A DNA stretch of 64,000 nucleotides, taken from positions 3,906,001 to 3,970,000 of the forward strand of contig NC_049563.1 in the NCBI RefSeq assembly GCF_013368755.1. Direction: 5' to 3'. Positions 34,426 through 44,328 of this stretch are shown here, piece after piece. Position 1 is the stretch's first letter. Each line of letters starts with the position of its first letter. The stretch comes from Talaromyces rugulosus (taxonomy: Eukaryota; Ascomycota; Eurotiomycetes; Eurotiales; Trichocomaceae). The position numbers and the translations under genes were made by a program. A model generated the notes under the pieces. It was not told the DNA's origin. It searched no databases and saw nothing but the letters and a program-made list of their open reading frames with translations.

Positions 34426-35165
34426 CTAGTCCCCCCAAAAAACAGGCCTTAGAACCTGCGCATACTCCCAGTAATCCGGATACCACCCAGCCCACTTCTA
34501 GTCGAGAATTCCCGTGATCTTGTTGTAATCGTTAATCATGATATTGCGAGGCGTAATGTCCGCGTGTGTAAATACAGAAGAGCTTGACTGTGGTAGCCTA
34601 TCAGGTAGCTGATCCATATATCGACGACCATCAAAGTGGAGATAGCGCTCGTATATACGAGTTCGTAATTCAGAGTCACTCATTAGAGGTCTGGCTGGTT
34701 CTTGCAAGTCCTCAAGTAATTTGTCCCTTGATGGCGAGCCTGAAAAAGACCGAGACCCTGTAGCTCCGATGGGGTTTTGATGTCACATATCTTGAAAATC
34801 AAATCCCAGGTTTGGTGACAAACACACTCCTTTGCTTTCTCATCCATCCATCCCATCTCTCGTGCAGGGGGAATTAGGGAATAAGAGTCATCTCGATGTA
34901 TTCACGACCAGGATTGAAACCCTGTTGAAAGCACCTTGGGCACGAGAACAGAAGTTTGTTCCGATACAAGCCTCATTGCTTCAGCTTCAGTAGGTTGTAT
35001 TCCAGGCGCGTATTTGTATATAAGGGAAAAGTTCATCTTAAGCACAAGTCGAATCATTTGGTTATGTAGGACGGTAACCACCTCTTGACCTGGGGGTGGG
35101 TTCCATAAATCAACGGGTGATACACATGGGTACAAGGTTTGACCTTGTTTGATATATCACTTTCC
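34426..35165 (-). pseudogene. Broken APH/phosphotransferase-family gene
   Basis: Reading the minus strand in three frames gives consecutive pieces of a fungal APH-type phosphotransferase. They are: LYPCVSPVDLWNPPPGQE, then LIYKYAPGIQPTEAEAMRL and TSVLVPKVLSTG (to about 34925); after a frameshift, NPGREYIEMTLIP ending in a TAA; a third frame with CVCHQTWDLIFKICDIKTP; and a fourth piece, SRDKLLEDLQEPARPLMSD through the catalytic loop VFTHADITPRNIMINDYNK. The Brenner-type loop (HxDxxxxN) is present, but the next motif is interrupted at 34500-34498 by TAG where the family has Trp. Continuing past it reads WAGWYPDYWEYAQVLRP. At least two frame changes and two stops make this a relic. The N-terminal limit is uncertain. 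Confidence 0.82.
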
Positions 35166-35630
35166 TTTTCAAGGTTTCTTCGATGGTAGGGAACGCCACT
35201 GGAAGAATCGGTCGTTTTTACTGAATCTGATCACATCTGCAAGTTCTATCATCGTTCAACTTAAATTTCACAACTTTGAGGGGTTTGAAAACCAGAAGAT
35301 GTGCGGGCTCCCTTTTGGTACCGTGAATCAATTGATAACAAGTCGTCATTACTTTAGAAAGGCACATGTCTCCTCTCCGCGAACTTATATCAATCATTGT
35401 TTTCTGTTCCTCTTTTATTGATCTAGATATATGCATGCTTCCGGAACAGGGGTTGTATGTTTATCGCTTTGAATCATCGTTAAATCATTTGACTAAATCA
35501 GGGTTGCCTAGAGAGGACCGCTCTACCAGCGACGTCTCCCCTCATCACTTCAGACAAAAACCACCAAGGCGAACACAGTAAGTACCTACTAATATCCTAT
35601 TCGAGAAACGTTGCTTAAGCTTTTCAGAAG
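35166..35630. other. AT-rich spacer with probable 5' UTR intron of the next gene
   Basis: Most of the stretch shows nothing. At its right end a typical intron (GTAAGTACCTACTAATATC, from 35580, to TTTTCAG at 35627) stops 3 bp before the next ATG, with a CTAAT-like branch site. It is best read as a 5' UTR intron of the gene that follows. Confidence 0.5.
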
Positions 35631-36176
35631 ATGAACTATTATTATCCAACTCCAACTACCCCGATCTCGACCACCGGCACGACTGAAAGATGCGAATTCA
35701 ACGGCCGTCACTTCAAACGCAGGAGGGGTACACAAAAATGGATCGTGTTTGAGGCAGAAAAGGAGAAACCACAAGGCCCTACGTCCGATCCTTACTACGT
35801 CTATCTTGTCCAAGAACAAAATCCAGGGCCTTTGCATTGGTCTCTCTTTATTACCAAAGAGAATAAGATCGGTCTCGTATATCAGGTCACGGGAGACGCC
35901 GAATTTATGACATACCAGCCTTCAACCTGTGAAATCAATTTGTTTGATTCCGAATCGTTTTTGAACGCATACGAACTGGCTGTCCTGAATGAGCAACAGG
36001 CCGCTGTGGTGAGGCAAGTCGCAGAAAACGAGCCTCCCCCCCGTGCACCCAACCGGCAGTCCGTCCTGGAGAATTGCCAGGGCTGGACAGTGCGCGTTAT
36101 TGCTAAACTTGTTGAGAGGGGTATTGTTCCAACTTCGAAACTTGAATTGGCAAGATCTATGGTGGAACCACTGTAA
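35631..36176 (+). CDS. Uncharacterised fungal protein with His...Asn-Cys motifs (DUF6914-like)
   Basis: One exon, 181 aa, preceded by a probable 5' UTR intron. The N-terminus is low-complexity (MNYYYPTPTTPISTTGTTE). The core begins YYVYLVQEQNPGPLHWSLFI and continues IGLVYQVTGDAEFMTYQP. After a variable middle it ends ENCQGWTVRVIAKLVERGI. I recognise the pattern as a widespread fungal family of unknown function (possibly the one named DUF6914). The order His (in LHWSLF) before Cys (in NCQGW) is the order found in permuted papain-like folds such as LRAT and PPPDE proteins, so a hydrolase or acyltransferase-like fold is an inference. The frame is intact and coding-like. Its neighbours are relics and kinase-like genes. 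Confidence 0.72.
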   Translation: MNYYYPTPTTPISTTGTTERCEFNGRHFKRRRGTQKWIVFEAEKEKPQGPTSDPYYVYLVQEQNPGPLHWSLFITKENKIGLVYQVTGDAEFMTYQPSTCEINLFDSESFLNAYELAVLNEQQAAVVRQVAENEPPPRAPNRQSVLENCQGWTVRVIAKLVERGIVPTSKLELARSMVEPL

Positions 36177-37172
36177 AGTGGCTGGACTCTGTGATGGAGA
36201 CATGGACAGGGGCGGCATGAGTCGAACGCCGTAGATGTACTTCCGCATCAATGACAAAGCGACAGCGGTCGAGGAGGTTGCCGAGTTCATGCAGGAGTTG
36301 GACCGGATGGCTTGGACCCCCCCCCCCCAAGTTACTACCTACAGCTTGACTTTATGCCAGGGCCCGAACTTCAACCAGAGCTACAGATAAGTGTGGTCTA
36401 CTTTATGACCGATCTCGCTTTCAACGCAACTATGAGGAATCCTTGCACGGTGGTGACAAGTATGAGGCTATGGCGATCCAGGTCAAAGTCTTTAACATCG
36501 ATTGCTGACGGATGCTATTCCACTACGAATGGACCGACCCTGATGCCGAGTCTTTTCTTGACGCTTAGTTCAGCATGACTAGCTCTTTTGATATCCCGCT
36601 TCCTTCCTTTTTCACTGTATGTATTTAGCCTCAGTTTAGTTCAGCCCGACAGCGAGGACGCTGCCATTTTTCAAAATGGTGGGACTTGTTACACGACCGT
36701 GACACTATGTGACGTTGGATAATAAGGACCGACTAAAACAGCCAGAGGCTTTTTGATTAGTAGCTAACATTCTGGGAGATACAATGTGTTCTGGCAATGC
36801 TAGAACATCATAATTGATGTATAGATGACGTCGGGAGGACCCCCCCCCCCCAGACTATTATCATTTGCAAGTGGGATAGGGGCTAGGTCTTCTATTCGCA
36901 CATTTTGAAAACACAAATATCGTTATTACGTTAATATATTCTGGATGGTGTGTTTTAGTTCAACCGTCAAAGCGGTTCAGCTCTCCTCAGCTATCTAGTT
37001 GGAATCATAACATACAAGATACGTGACACTTTAGGCAGCAATATCTGATTAACAGTCTCATGGCGAGCAGTGCTTGTCCAATATAATAGGAAACCCTAGT
37101 CTATGGTGCTCAATGCGAATGGATACCTCTCCGCTCTTTATCAGCCCCTTATCAAGATGATAGTCGACTTTT
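36177..37172. other. Decayed coding remnants with two C12 tracts
   Basis: Short protein-like pieces occur in changing frames on the plus strand: one reading INDKATAVEEVAEFMQELDRM near 36245-36310, another reading NYEESLHGGDKYEAMAIQVK near 36425-36490 and then EWTDPDAESFLDA, each ended by stops. Twelve-C runs at 36317-36328 and 36840-36851 bracket the area. I cannot name the ancestral gene. Confidence 0.4.
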
Positions 37173-38101
37173 TTAAGTCCAAATTCTCATTGCAATTACA
37201 ATTCCTGCAAGGACAGGTATGGCAATGGGGATGAAAGACAGCCTTGACGGACGCCGTTGTATACGTTGAAGATCTTCCAAAACCTCTGCCACAGCTTCAT
37301 ACTGCATTTTCCAGCATTTCTGGATCACAGGCCCAAGTAGCAACTGGCCAATTTCAGGGAATTGACCCGCTGCATAGAGCTCCTCCACTTTATGATCCTC
37401 TCTATCATGGTAAGGTTTTTGAGAAGTCGCAATTTCGTAGAAGACAGACGCCATTGCAAATATTTCGTCTTTCACCGACGGACGGTGTTGCCAGAGCTGA
37501 GGATACTGAGCACGAGCACTTGCACAGACATAAGCATCCTCACCATCTATTGATGACCCCGCAAAATCAGCGAGTTTCAAGTCGTCGTTTGTGTCCAATA
37601 GCAGGTTTTGCGACCCAATGTCTGCTTGAAGAACATGCTGACTATGAATATACTGTAGGCCTTCTGCAATCTGGATTGGCCATTTCCACATCTGTTCAGC
37701 CGATACGACTTTATTGTTCTCTCGAAGAGATTGTAGACGTAGGCAAAGTGGTTCCTTCATTCGTTCCATCACGATCCCTCTTTCTGGAAGCAGAGCGATA
37801 ACTCTCACAATTCGAGGATGCTGGCCGAGTCTCTCGTATATCCGCCGTTCAATGTCGTGGTTCCGATCTTCATCTGGACCCCCATAAGGCCACTTGACGA
37901 CTTCATCGTTGCCATACTTTGAGACTATTCCAGAAGTACCTCTGGCCAAACGTGGAAGTTCTGCAAGCTTAGTGTATGACAAGACTATTTTGACAGCTAA
38001 ATTTCGAGGCACTAACAAGGGGCTAACTGTCAGAATGGGTCAAGCACAGTCATACACAGAGGCCATATTAGTCGTCACCCACATACTAGATCAGATGGCA
38101 T
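37173..38101 (-). CDS. Divergent protein-kinase-like protein with C-terminal membrane segment
   Basis: The long open frame (from 37967 down) has no ATG before the kinase core. A spliced model with a 15-nt first exon (38101-38087, MPSDL), a 119-nt intron (GTATGT to ACTAAG) and exon 37967-37173 gives 269 aa in frame. The core shows a Gly-rich loop remnant (LARGTSGIVSKYGNDEVVKW, with the VAIK-type Lys) and an ERRIYERLGQHPRIVRV helix. The catalytic loop VLQADIGSQNLLLD keeps Asp and Asn but has Gln-Ala in place of His-Arg. The Mg loop reads DFAG instead of DFG. The C-terminus ends in a hydrophobic helix (FIPIAIPVLAGIVIAM), suggesting tail anchoring. Such small kinases form expanded, lineage-specific families in Aspergillus and relatives; substrates are unknown. 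Exon 1 is tentative. Confidence 0.65.
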
Positions 38102-39771
38102 GACTCAAAAAAAAAATCGGCATGCGCTGTCTCAGACTCCATCAGTAATATCTAAATCAGAAGAACTAGGATCTAATCTTAAGAATCCTGACGCTAACAC
38201 TGAAACGGATGCTGATGATGAAGGATCAAAAGGTGAATAAGAGTATACACGTACAAGCTTACGGGCCTCGGGTGGTGGCCGATCGATTCACGTGATATGT
38301 ATAGAATGATGTTTCTTAGATTTACACCGCGACCGTCTGCTGCTCTTGTCAGTCTATCTATTTTACTTTACACAGTAGCTAGCAAAAGATGTGCATGGCA
38401 CACCTACCCTAATGCTACAATCCATAAGACCATAGATAGTATCAGCTGACCGTGCCAGGCCCTCTTCATGCCACCAGAAAATGAAACAGTACCAACTACA
38501 TTAACTCCCTCGAGTTAGAGGAATGGAATATCCATCGAAATAGCGCAAAAGTTGTGGAAACATTTTTCAGTACGAATAGCTCGTATTAGTGCATGTTCTA
38601 ACCAGATATCTAAGCATGAGAGAAAACCATGATATAGGCAAGTGAGTCCATTGGTGCTCTACGTAGGCAGCGAGAAGATAACTCATGTGCCTTCGCCGCC
38701 CTAGGCTCCAACAGAGCGAAATCTTTTTGTACATGCTTGTCCAGCCTGGCAGAGTCAAATGACTAGCCCAATATGGAATCTTACTTGGAACAAGGCTAGA
38801 ATTATTTGGAACTATGGACGATTATCCGATTGGATTAAATTACTGAAGTGCCTATATAGTAAATCGGTAGAAGAGTCATTTAATTTAGAATAATATGCCT
38901 CCTTTGAGTAATCAGTTTGACACGTATTGTGACTCATATTTCCTACAAATCGTTGCCAAAATATCGCGATCCCACGATCCCGAAGCTTGACATACAGAGT
39001 ATACCAACCACTGATATGTTTGAGTATTCACGTGGTAAACAGCGCATGCGGCGGTGCGCAGGGTCTAGACTAGCAATATATCAATGTGTACGAGTCGTGC
39101 CAAAGGTCCGTGATCAACATTCAGCCCTTCTTGCCATTTGTTTGGACCCGTCAGGCGTATCGCCGGTCTACTGTCTATGTCACCATTGCGCCGCCTGACT
39201 TGGACGTGATGAAACCAACGAGATTAATTGGACAGCCTTCTTTTCAGCCTTGTCGACAACTAGGCTATGACCGCTGTGCTAATTACCAGAAACACCACTA
39301 GAGGTGGCCCAACATGGCCGGTCGCTTCTTAGTATAGATGATTGGCTCTCATCTTTCGATCGTACGCTCATCCTTGTGAGAGCCTGAGATAGGCAACGCC
39401 TCGGCGGTTATTTTTTGGGCTTGGTCCATCACGTAGTTGCAAAAATAACAGGGAGTGCTTGTCAAATAACCCCTCGAGTAGGTAGCCAGGCTCCTAGTAA
39501 TGTAAGTCGTTTTAACTATTTATACCTGGTTCAGTGCTCCAGTATTTTGTCAAATATTGAACCAACAACTCTGACCCTACCACTGTCACTATTCTACAAT
39601 CCAAATTTATATTCAATACTATGGCTTGGTACGAGATCACCCAACTTGTCGACGCTTGCGACTTTCGTACAGGATAGCTTCCAGATGATCAGCCGCGCGC
39701 ACTCAAGATCGCGAATTATATCCCAGAAACCAGACTGTTTGACTTTTCTATCAACCTCGGTTGGGCGATTT
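38102..39771. other. AT-rich intergenic, 1.7 kb, with possible relics
   Basis: A plus-strand frame of 46 codons starts at 38100 (acidic tail with TETDADDEGSKGE; see findings). A minus-strand patch at about 38610-38760 reads LDKHVQKDFALLEPRAAKAH before running into stops, and a plus-strand patch near 39090-39200 also looks weakly coding. None forms a supportable gene. No inverted terminal repeats or transposase motifs are seen. Confidence 0.4.
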
Positions 39772-40533
39772 TCATGATACATTCTTGCCACAATCCACTT
39801 TCAGAAAATCTTGTAACTTGGATATGCCAAACAAATCGTTTTCAAGTGTTGCATATTCTGACCCGACTATTGTCCAGCCAATGGTCCCTGCCTTGGCTCC
39901 TAGTTTCTCCCCTAGTCGTTTGCATGAGTCGAAATCAATGATAATCGGATTATCCCCATCAATCATGATGTTTGGTGGTTTTAGATCGTTGTGTATTAGG
40001 CCCAGGTTATGCAAATGGTTAACTCCTTCTTTGATTCCCTGTAAACACGAGCCTTTATCGAAAGGTGTAGCATCTTGAAGCCTCTGAGTAAGACTTAACA
40101 GGTACTTTTTAAAGCAAAGACCCCGAATCCTGCCGTTTTGAACAATGCAGCCTATATATTGTGCGATATTGCGGTGTGGATGATTGATTAATATCTCGCA
40201 TACTTCAGCTTCGTTCAAGATTTGGCTGCTAAGTTTGAAAGATGCTGCAGTGTCCCCATAGTATAAAAGACTTGGCTGTTTCACGTAGGTATTTGGTGGT
40301 AAAGGGTCGGGAGCTTGAGTAAACTTGGAATTATAAATTGGCCAGATATCGTCAACAGGAATTTGGATCAAGTTCATGCCACTGAAGTCAATCTGAGAAG
40401 AGGCTGAGAAACGTTGTTTCGTGGTTGTATAAAAGTATTCGTCATTATTTCGTTGAAGAATAATCTTCGTATGATCGAAGATGAGATCACCATTCTCCTC
40501 AATAAAGGCCTCGCTATTCTCGAGGATATTCAT
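39772..40533 (-). CDS. Divergent protein-kinase-like protein (HND/DFD type)
   Basis: Single-exon frame of 253 aa starting at an ATG (MNILENSEAFIEENGDLIF). An N-terminal beta-rich part leads to IYNSKFTQAPDPLPPNTYVK and SLLYYGDTAASFKLSSQILN, where the Lys may be the ATP-anchoring one. ICEILINHPHRNIAQYIGC-like text (here VCEILINHPHRNIAQYIGC) is the alpha-C region. The catalytic loop is GLIHNDLKPPNIMID: the canonical HRD is HND, with Asp, Lys and Asn kept. The Mg motif is DFD rather than DFG. After TIGWTIVGSEYATLENDLFG the protein ends at LQDFLKVDCGKN, so the C-lobe is short. This matches a fungal family of minimal kinases that lack a normal Gly-rich loop. Activity is uncertain, and the role is unknown. 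Confidence 0.7.
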   Translation of the reverse strand: MNILENSEAFIEENGDLIFDHTKIILQRNNDEYFYTTTKQRFSASSQIDFSGMNLIQIPVDDIWPIYNSKFTQAPDPLPPNTYVKQPSLLYYGDTAASFKLSSQILNEAEVCEILINHPHRNIAQYIGCIVQNGRIRGLCFKKYLLSLTQRLQDATPFDKGSCLQGIKEGVNHLHNLGLIHNDLKPPNIMIDGDNPIIIDFDSCKRLGEKLGAKAGTIGWTIVGSEYATLENDLFGISKLQDFLKVDCGKNVS

Positions 40534-41084
40534 AGTAACAAGTGCTCAATATACTGTAATAAAGGAACAACGATGTTTGATCCGGAGTCGGATTTTCTCA
40601 TTCACCATTCCATATACGAGGCTGGGCAGCGCGCAGTCATGACTAATCAGACTAAGACATTGAAGACCACGGATGCCTGCGATTTCACCTCTTTACTCTT
40701 TCTCTATTTCACTATGATCCTGAGTCAATATATATTGCTATTTTTCTGACGTTAGAGTATGAACGACACGTCCAAGTAAAACTTGAAAAGTCATCCTATG
40801 TAGCACAACTTCTCATGCTTTTGGTTAGTGCCTGTCAGGCTAGCAATACAAATTAAAGCAGAAAAGTCATCCTACCTGGCACAACCGTATCTGTGCTCAC
40901 ATTGGCCTATTTCTGAACTAGTGCATAGCCCCTCATAATATGATACAGCTGTGCCTCCAACTACAAATCTCGATGAGGGTTTATATACGGGACAGTGCAC
41001 AAGTATGTATCAATTCAACGACGTGGATATTGCTCCTGGCACATGCCCATAGTACCCATCCATGGAACCTCAAGTTTAAAAATT
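40534..41084. other. AT-rich spacer
   Basis: No open frame resembles protein. The repeated string GAAAAGTCATCCTA occurs twice (about 40787 and 40862, about 75 bp apart), which may mark a small local duplication. Nothing else is recognised. Confidence 0.4.
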
Positions 41085-41588
41085 TTATTCCTTAATGTTA
41101 GATATGGCAATTGCTTCCAACCGACTTCCTTTCATAAGCCTAAGCACAGTATAATTTAATATGTGATAGTAATGGCCCTCATCCACCCTAGTATCTCCAA
41201 GCTCAACCTGTCCTGAAACACGAAGTGGTATAAGGATGGCGAAGTAGTTAATAGTTGTATTTCCGGGGAAAAAGACGAAAGGTGCTTGAAGGTAACTTGA
41301 TATTTTCGCTGGCTTCTCTTTGTATAGTGCTGGTAAGGAGTTGAACTGACAATGGAGTTAGAAAGAATTTAGTATTATTGAGGATAAATCTACCTGTTGA
41401 GTGTATTCATTGCAGATAGTGTTGATGGCGAGACGACATTCTTGTGTTGGCTGAAAGAATTTCATATTTGTTCCGGTTTCCGGTTCGTTTATCATATCAC
41501 ATTCATCTTTGACTGAATCCCAAGCAGGGCCTCGCTGCCTTGTAAATTCATCAGATGAGATAGGAATAACTCTTGGGACCGGTGCCAT
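41085..41588 (-). CDS. Two-exon orphan protein, 151 aa
   Basis: Exon 41588-41394 (MAPVPRVIPISSDEFTRQRG to NEYTQQ) joins through a 48-nt intron (GTAGAT to TTGTCAG) to exon 41345-41085 without loss of frame. The second exon, absent from a simple single-frame view, reads FNSLPALYKEKPAKISSYL, FFPGNTTINYFAILIPLRVS, GQVELGDTRVDEGHYYHIL and ends AIAISNIKE. The alternating hydrophobic pattern suggests a beta-rich single domain. There are two Cys, no signal peptide and no membrane helix. I do not recognise the family. Splice sites are good and codon content is protein-like, so a real gene is likely. It lies between a kinase-like gene and a BBE oxidase at the edge of the accessory block. Confidence 0.55.
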
Positions 41589-42485
41589 GTTTATGCTATT
41601 GCGCTGAATTCGATTAAAAGGCTACCTATCTTAAAAGATATAGTAAGGACTTGACAAACACATACAATGCAACTGAAGCGATATGGTAATCTGCTGCTCC
41701 CTTATAAAAATTAGCAGTGTTTTCTTTTTCTTTTCTTTTTTTTTTGCTCCCGAGAACCGAATGAACCCAGTAAATTTAAATAACTTAATAAGTTATTTGA
41801 CCTTGTGTAGGAAACTGTTCATAAGCTAGTAGAAAAAGAAGTAGAGAGATAATTATCTTTCGTGGGGTTGAGGGGTATATTAAGATAGCACCCATGTGAC
41901 TCGCTTTTATATAATTAAAGGGAAATAATATAATATGACCAACTAACCAGGACTAGTCCCTTTATTAGAAATTACATGCTTACATCTTCCTTCACTAGTT
42001 ATTTGTTTATGAATTACTTGAACTTCTCTCTATGCTGAACGCTGTATCTGCACTATAATTCTTATGCTCTTCTCTGGGCGAAGTATAAATGACTTAGCCT
42101 TATTTAGACTAGCGTCGCGTATTGCATTCAAATCGGTGATAGCTTCAATTTCGCTCCAGAATACTTGTCGATCGGATGCCAGTCGATATGTCGATGGAGA
42201 ATAAGCAACAGAGCGCCGTCACTCTCTGTGACGTAAATTATCTATACTAGGTTACTTTGGCCCTCTCTCATTCGTCGTTCCAACCCTTGTGCTGAGTATT
42301 CTGAGTTCTCGTATCTAGTCCGCTTTCCTCTTACGGAAACTCGTATTTACTTCTAAAGGGGCTTGTTTGCCACAGCCTACTTGACAGAAGTTATAGAGGC
42401 CGGTCGATACCTTGTCTCCGTGATGGAGATAGCAACAGGTGATTATTGCTGGTTTTACCAAACAGAAAAATACTGACCTGTGAAC
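41589..42485. other. AT-rich intergenic, promoter of the FAD oxidase gene
   Basis: A T-tract lies at 41717-41746. ACTTAATAAGTTATTT-like short inverted strings occur near 41785. The stretch closes the AT-rich block, and composition normalises after about 42450. No gene is supported. Confidence 0.4.
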
Positions 42486-44328
42486 ATGCGGATTTTCATA
42501 CCTTTTCTTTTCAATTCTGCCCTTTACTTGAACTGGGCAAGCGCTGCCACCAACCCAAGTCAACACTGCAAGCCGTTGCCATCTTCTCCAAATTGGCCTT
42601 CGCTAGAGCAATGGCATGCTCTAAATGAGTCCCTCTCTGGTCAACTACACGCCCCCATTCCTGCCGGCACTGTTTGCCATGCAGGTCAGCCCGGATATAC
42701 AAACACCTCATGCACCATAGCCAAGACACAATGGGGTAATTCCTCATGGCATGCAAACAATCCGTGGTCAACAGACTACAACGACGACACCTGTCTTCCT
42801 GACCCTATAGCACCATGCTCTACAGCAGGTTATCCGGCGTATGTTGTCGAAGCTCTGGCTGCGAGTGATGTCCAGGAGGCTGTCAACTTTGCCAGACAAA
42901 CGGGGGTCCGCCTTATTGTTAAAGGCACTGGTCATGACTGGCCCGGTCGTTCCTCAGGCCCAGGTGCTCTATCCATCTGGACCCATCGTATCCGTGGGAT
43001 AAATGTCACACACAACGACCCACGCGCGGTGGCCTATGGTGGCGTAGCATCCGTCAAAATCGCCGCAGGCATGCAGTGGAGAGACATTTACCAACAAGCG
43101 GCCGCCCACAACTTGACTATTGTTGGCGGCGGAGATGTTAATGTTGGTATTGGTGGCTGGATTCTGGGCGGTGGTCACAGTCCTATATCCAGTCGCTTCG
43201 GACTTGGCGCAGACCAGGTTCTTGAGCTTGAGGTGGTAACTGCGGATGGCAAGCATCGAATTGTGAATGAAAATTCCTATCCGGATCTTTTCTGGGCATT
43301 GCGAGGTGGTGGAGGCTCAACATATGCCGTCCTCTTGTCGGTTACTGTCAAAGCATACCCTCGGATGCCCACCACAGCATACGTCTTTTCATACAACACT
43401 ACTGCAAATTCCGATACTTTCTGGTCTCTGCTTGCATATTTCCACCAACAGCTGCCCATGCTGTCTGACTCTGGTGCCATGGGATACTATTTTGTAGAGC
43501 CGACGGTCAACTCTACCGCGGTGGGAATGATTGCTGGTGGGTGGTTCTTCCCAGAAAAGACGACTGACCAAGCCAAAGCTATTGTATCACCCATGGAGAA
43601 AGTGATTCTTTCATACCCGTCTTGGGCCAAGGATCCTATCGTGGGCGGGGGCTTTCCAGAGGAAATGGATGACTTTACTACTTCTTTTTGCCTGGCCGCG
43701 GAGCCCCAGTCTGTAGGGGTAGACGGGCGATTGGGCTCTTGGATTCTCGACAAGAAGGCACTGTCAAAGCCACTGGACACGTTGAAGACACAACTGAAAA
43801 AGTCGACCCCCACTCCATGGATGCTTCTGGGCCATTTGGTCGCTGGTAAGGGAGTCAGGGATGCAAAGATCCCCGGAGGCAGCAATGCTGTTTCACCCCA
43901 TTGGCGAAGTGCGTATTCACATATCGGTAAGTTTCCCGTCATTTTTTCTTCTTCTATTTTTGGTAACTTTTGTAACTAAATCAAAAAATATAGTTATCCC
44001 TCGATCATGGCCGTACCTCAATGCCACCGATAAAGCAGCCGTAACAACTTCCCTCCGCAACGAAGCCAACGAAGCCCTGAGAGAACTTGCGCCGACCTCT
44101 GGCGCATACATGAATGAAGCCGACCCAACCATCTCAGATTGGCAGGAGGTGCTCTATGGCGATCATTATCCGCGGTTATTGGAATTGAAAAAGAAATGGG
44201 ACCCCGAAGGTGTTTTTTGGTGCAAGCCTTGTGTTGGAAATGAGCTGTGGGAAGTGACTGGTCCTAGTTCGATGGATAAAGTAGAATGGGGAATTGGCCA
44301 GACTGGTGGCAAAATATGCAGGAAGTAG
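42486..44328 (+). CDS. Secreted FAD-linked oxidase, BBE/6-hydroxy-D-nicotine-oxidase type
   Basis: Exons 42486-43926 and 43994-44328 give 591 aa. A signal peptide (MRIFIPFLFNSALYLNWASA) is followed by a Cys-containing secreted N-terminus with several N-glycosylation sequons. The PCMH-type FAD domain covers about residues 120-300: VQEAVNFARQTGVRLIVKGT, then GHDW with the His that can carry covalent FAD, PGALSIWTHRI, VKIAAGMQWRDIYQQAAAHN, GGGDVNVGIGGWILGGGHSP and FGLGADQVLELEVVTADGK. The BBE C-terminal element is present (WQEVLYGDHYPRLLELKKKW, DPEGVFWCKPCVGNELWEV). Known members oxidise alkaloids, carbohydrates or secondary metabolites; the substrate here is unknown. No biosynthetic cluster is seen around it. 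It marks the return to conserved sequence after the AT-rich block. Confidence 0.9.

Noticed and set aside
35149..35421. 90-codon plus-strand frame beside the broken phosphotransferase
   Set aside because: Overlaps the relic antisense and has no domain or conserved pattern.
30371..38600. 15-nt word TAGCTCGTATTAGTG shared by 30373 and 38577 areas
   Set aside because: A few 15-mer repeats are expected by chance in 64 kb on two strands, and the flanks do not match.
34230..42450. Accessory block as an intact transposon or secondary-metabolite cluster
   Set aside because: No transposase, integrase, terminal repeats, PKS, NRPS or terpene-synthase motifs are visible; the adjacent FAD oxidase alone does not make a cluster.
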